Below are positions 63,818 to 64,000 of a DNA stretch of 64,000 bases, one piece after another. Position 1 is the first letter of the stretch, and every line of letters begins with the position of its first letter. The position numbers and the translations under genes are program-made. The stretch is taken from positions 558,001 through 622,000 of the forward strand of contig NZ_CP012160.1 in assembly GCF_001187845.1 (NCBI RefSeq). The letters are read 5' to 3'. The notes beneath the pieces were generated by a model, which worked only from the letters and a program-made list of their open reading frames with translations, searched no databases and was not told the origin of the DNA. This DNA comes from Octadecabacter temperatus. Lineage in GTDB: Bacteria; Pseudomonadota; Alphaproteobacteria; Rhodobacterales; Rhodobacteraceae.

Positions 63818-64000
63818 CTATCGAAGAAATCCAATCGCGTGCGTTGGTGTGATCTTTTCTCTTTGAATATAGGTATTTAGCGCTGTTTGATCGGGTTGTT
63901 GATCGGTCTTTGTTTCTGCCGCCGCAAGACCGCCGGTGATAAAGAGGCTGTCGATGTCTTCTTGTTGGGCGCCGAGAATGTCGGTGCGAATCCCGTCTCC
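63818..64000 (-). CDS. HAD-superfamily (TIGR01459-like) hydrolase, 3' part only
   Basis: The last 60 codons of a minus-strand gene that continues past the window. The frame reads GDGIRTDILGAQQEDIDSLFITGGLAAAET at the window edge and ends GFLR before the TAG at 63818-63820. GD-x-x-x-TD with a following GLAAAET is HAD motif IV of the class IIA group; the TIGR01459 assignment rests on the ribF/MaoC neighbourhood and this ending. The catalytic N-terminus cannot be seen. Confidence 0.7.
   Translation of the reverse strand, partial: GDGIRTDILGAQQEDIDSLFITGGLAAAETKTDQQPDQTALNTYIQREKITPTHAIGFLR

Overview
The window looks like a chromosomal segment of a marine alphaproteobacterium of the family Rhodobacteraceae (Roseobacter group). 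The support is gene content and order: an atpHAGDC operon without F0 genes, a Hint-domain protein next to rpsD, a hisC-tyrA-extensin block, DUF2125 and ChaC next to an ExbB/OmpA pair, H-type lectin next to prs, and a ribF/MaoC/HAD block. Genus is not resolvable by eye.

Layout. 1-3.9 kb: aldehyde dehydrogenase (5' cut by the window edge), 3-hydroxyacyl-CoA dehydrogenase and etfBA, closed by a terminator. 3.9-15.8 kb: an eroded accessory stretch. It holds an XdhC gene with a decayed MobA-like partner, small stress and regulatory genes (GNATs, MAPEG/TetR pair, MFS, ParDE toxin-antitoxin), remnants of an IS21-type and an IS3-type transposase and possibly IS110, a divergent accA copy and an AraC/GyrI regulator each broken by a +1 shift in a homopolymer run, a beheaded LysR gene, and most copies of a ~42 bp dispersed repeat. 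16-31.5 kb: mostly housekeeping and envelope genes (LpxR-like, Hint protein, rpsD, YqhA/UPF0114, hisC-tyrA-extensin, DUF2125, ChaC, ExbB-like/OmpA-like pair, M23 peptidase, clpA, gloB). 31.5-43.7 kb: a methyltransferase, an RTX-type acidic repeat protein, the F1-ATPase operon, a DUF4173 membrane protein and a flotillin/YqiJ operon. 43.8-47.1 kb: an orphan 'mobile mystery protein A' and a GbsR/MarR regulator with a DUF4166 - membrane/SDR operon; near-identical palindromes lie over the regulator start and before the operon.

47.2-57.1 kb is a divergent sugar-acid catabolic locus best explained as a non-phosphorylating L-fucose pathway: dehydrogenase (AKR), mutarotase (FucU), lactonase (amidohydrolase), UxaA-type dehydratase, SDR dehydrogenase and FAH-family hydrolase, with an RbsABC-like importer and a GntR repressor whose probable operator overlaps a TTGACA box between the two arms. 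57.1-64 kb: an MFS exporter preceded by a striking 11-bp-period direct-repeat array, H-type lectin, prs, a DsbA-like isomerase, threonine aldolase, YcgN-like protein, ribF, MaoC-like hydratase and the 3' end of a HAD hydrolase.

All calls come from reading the sequence and recalled family features; no database search was run.
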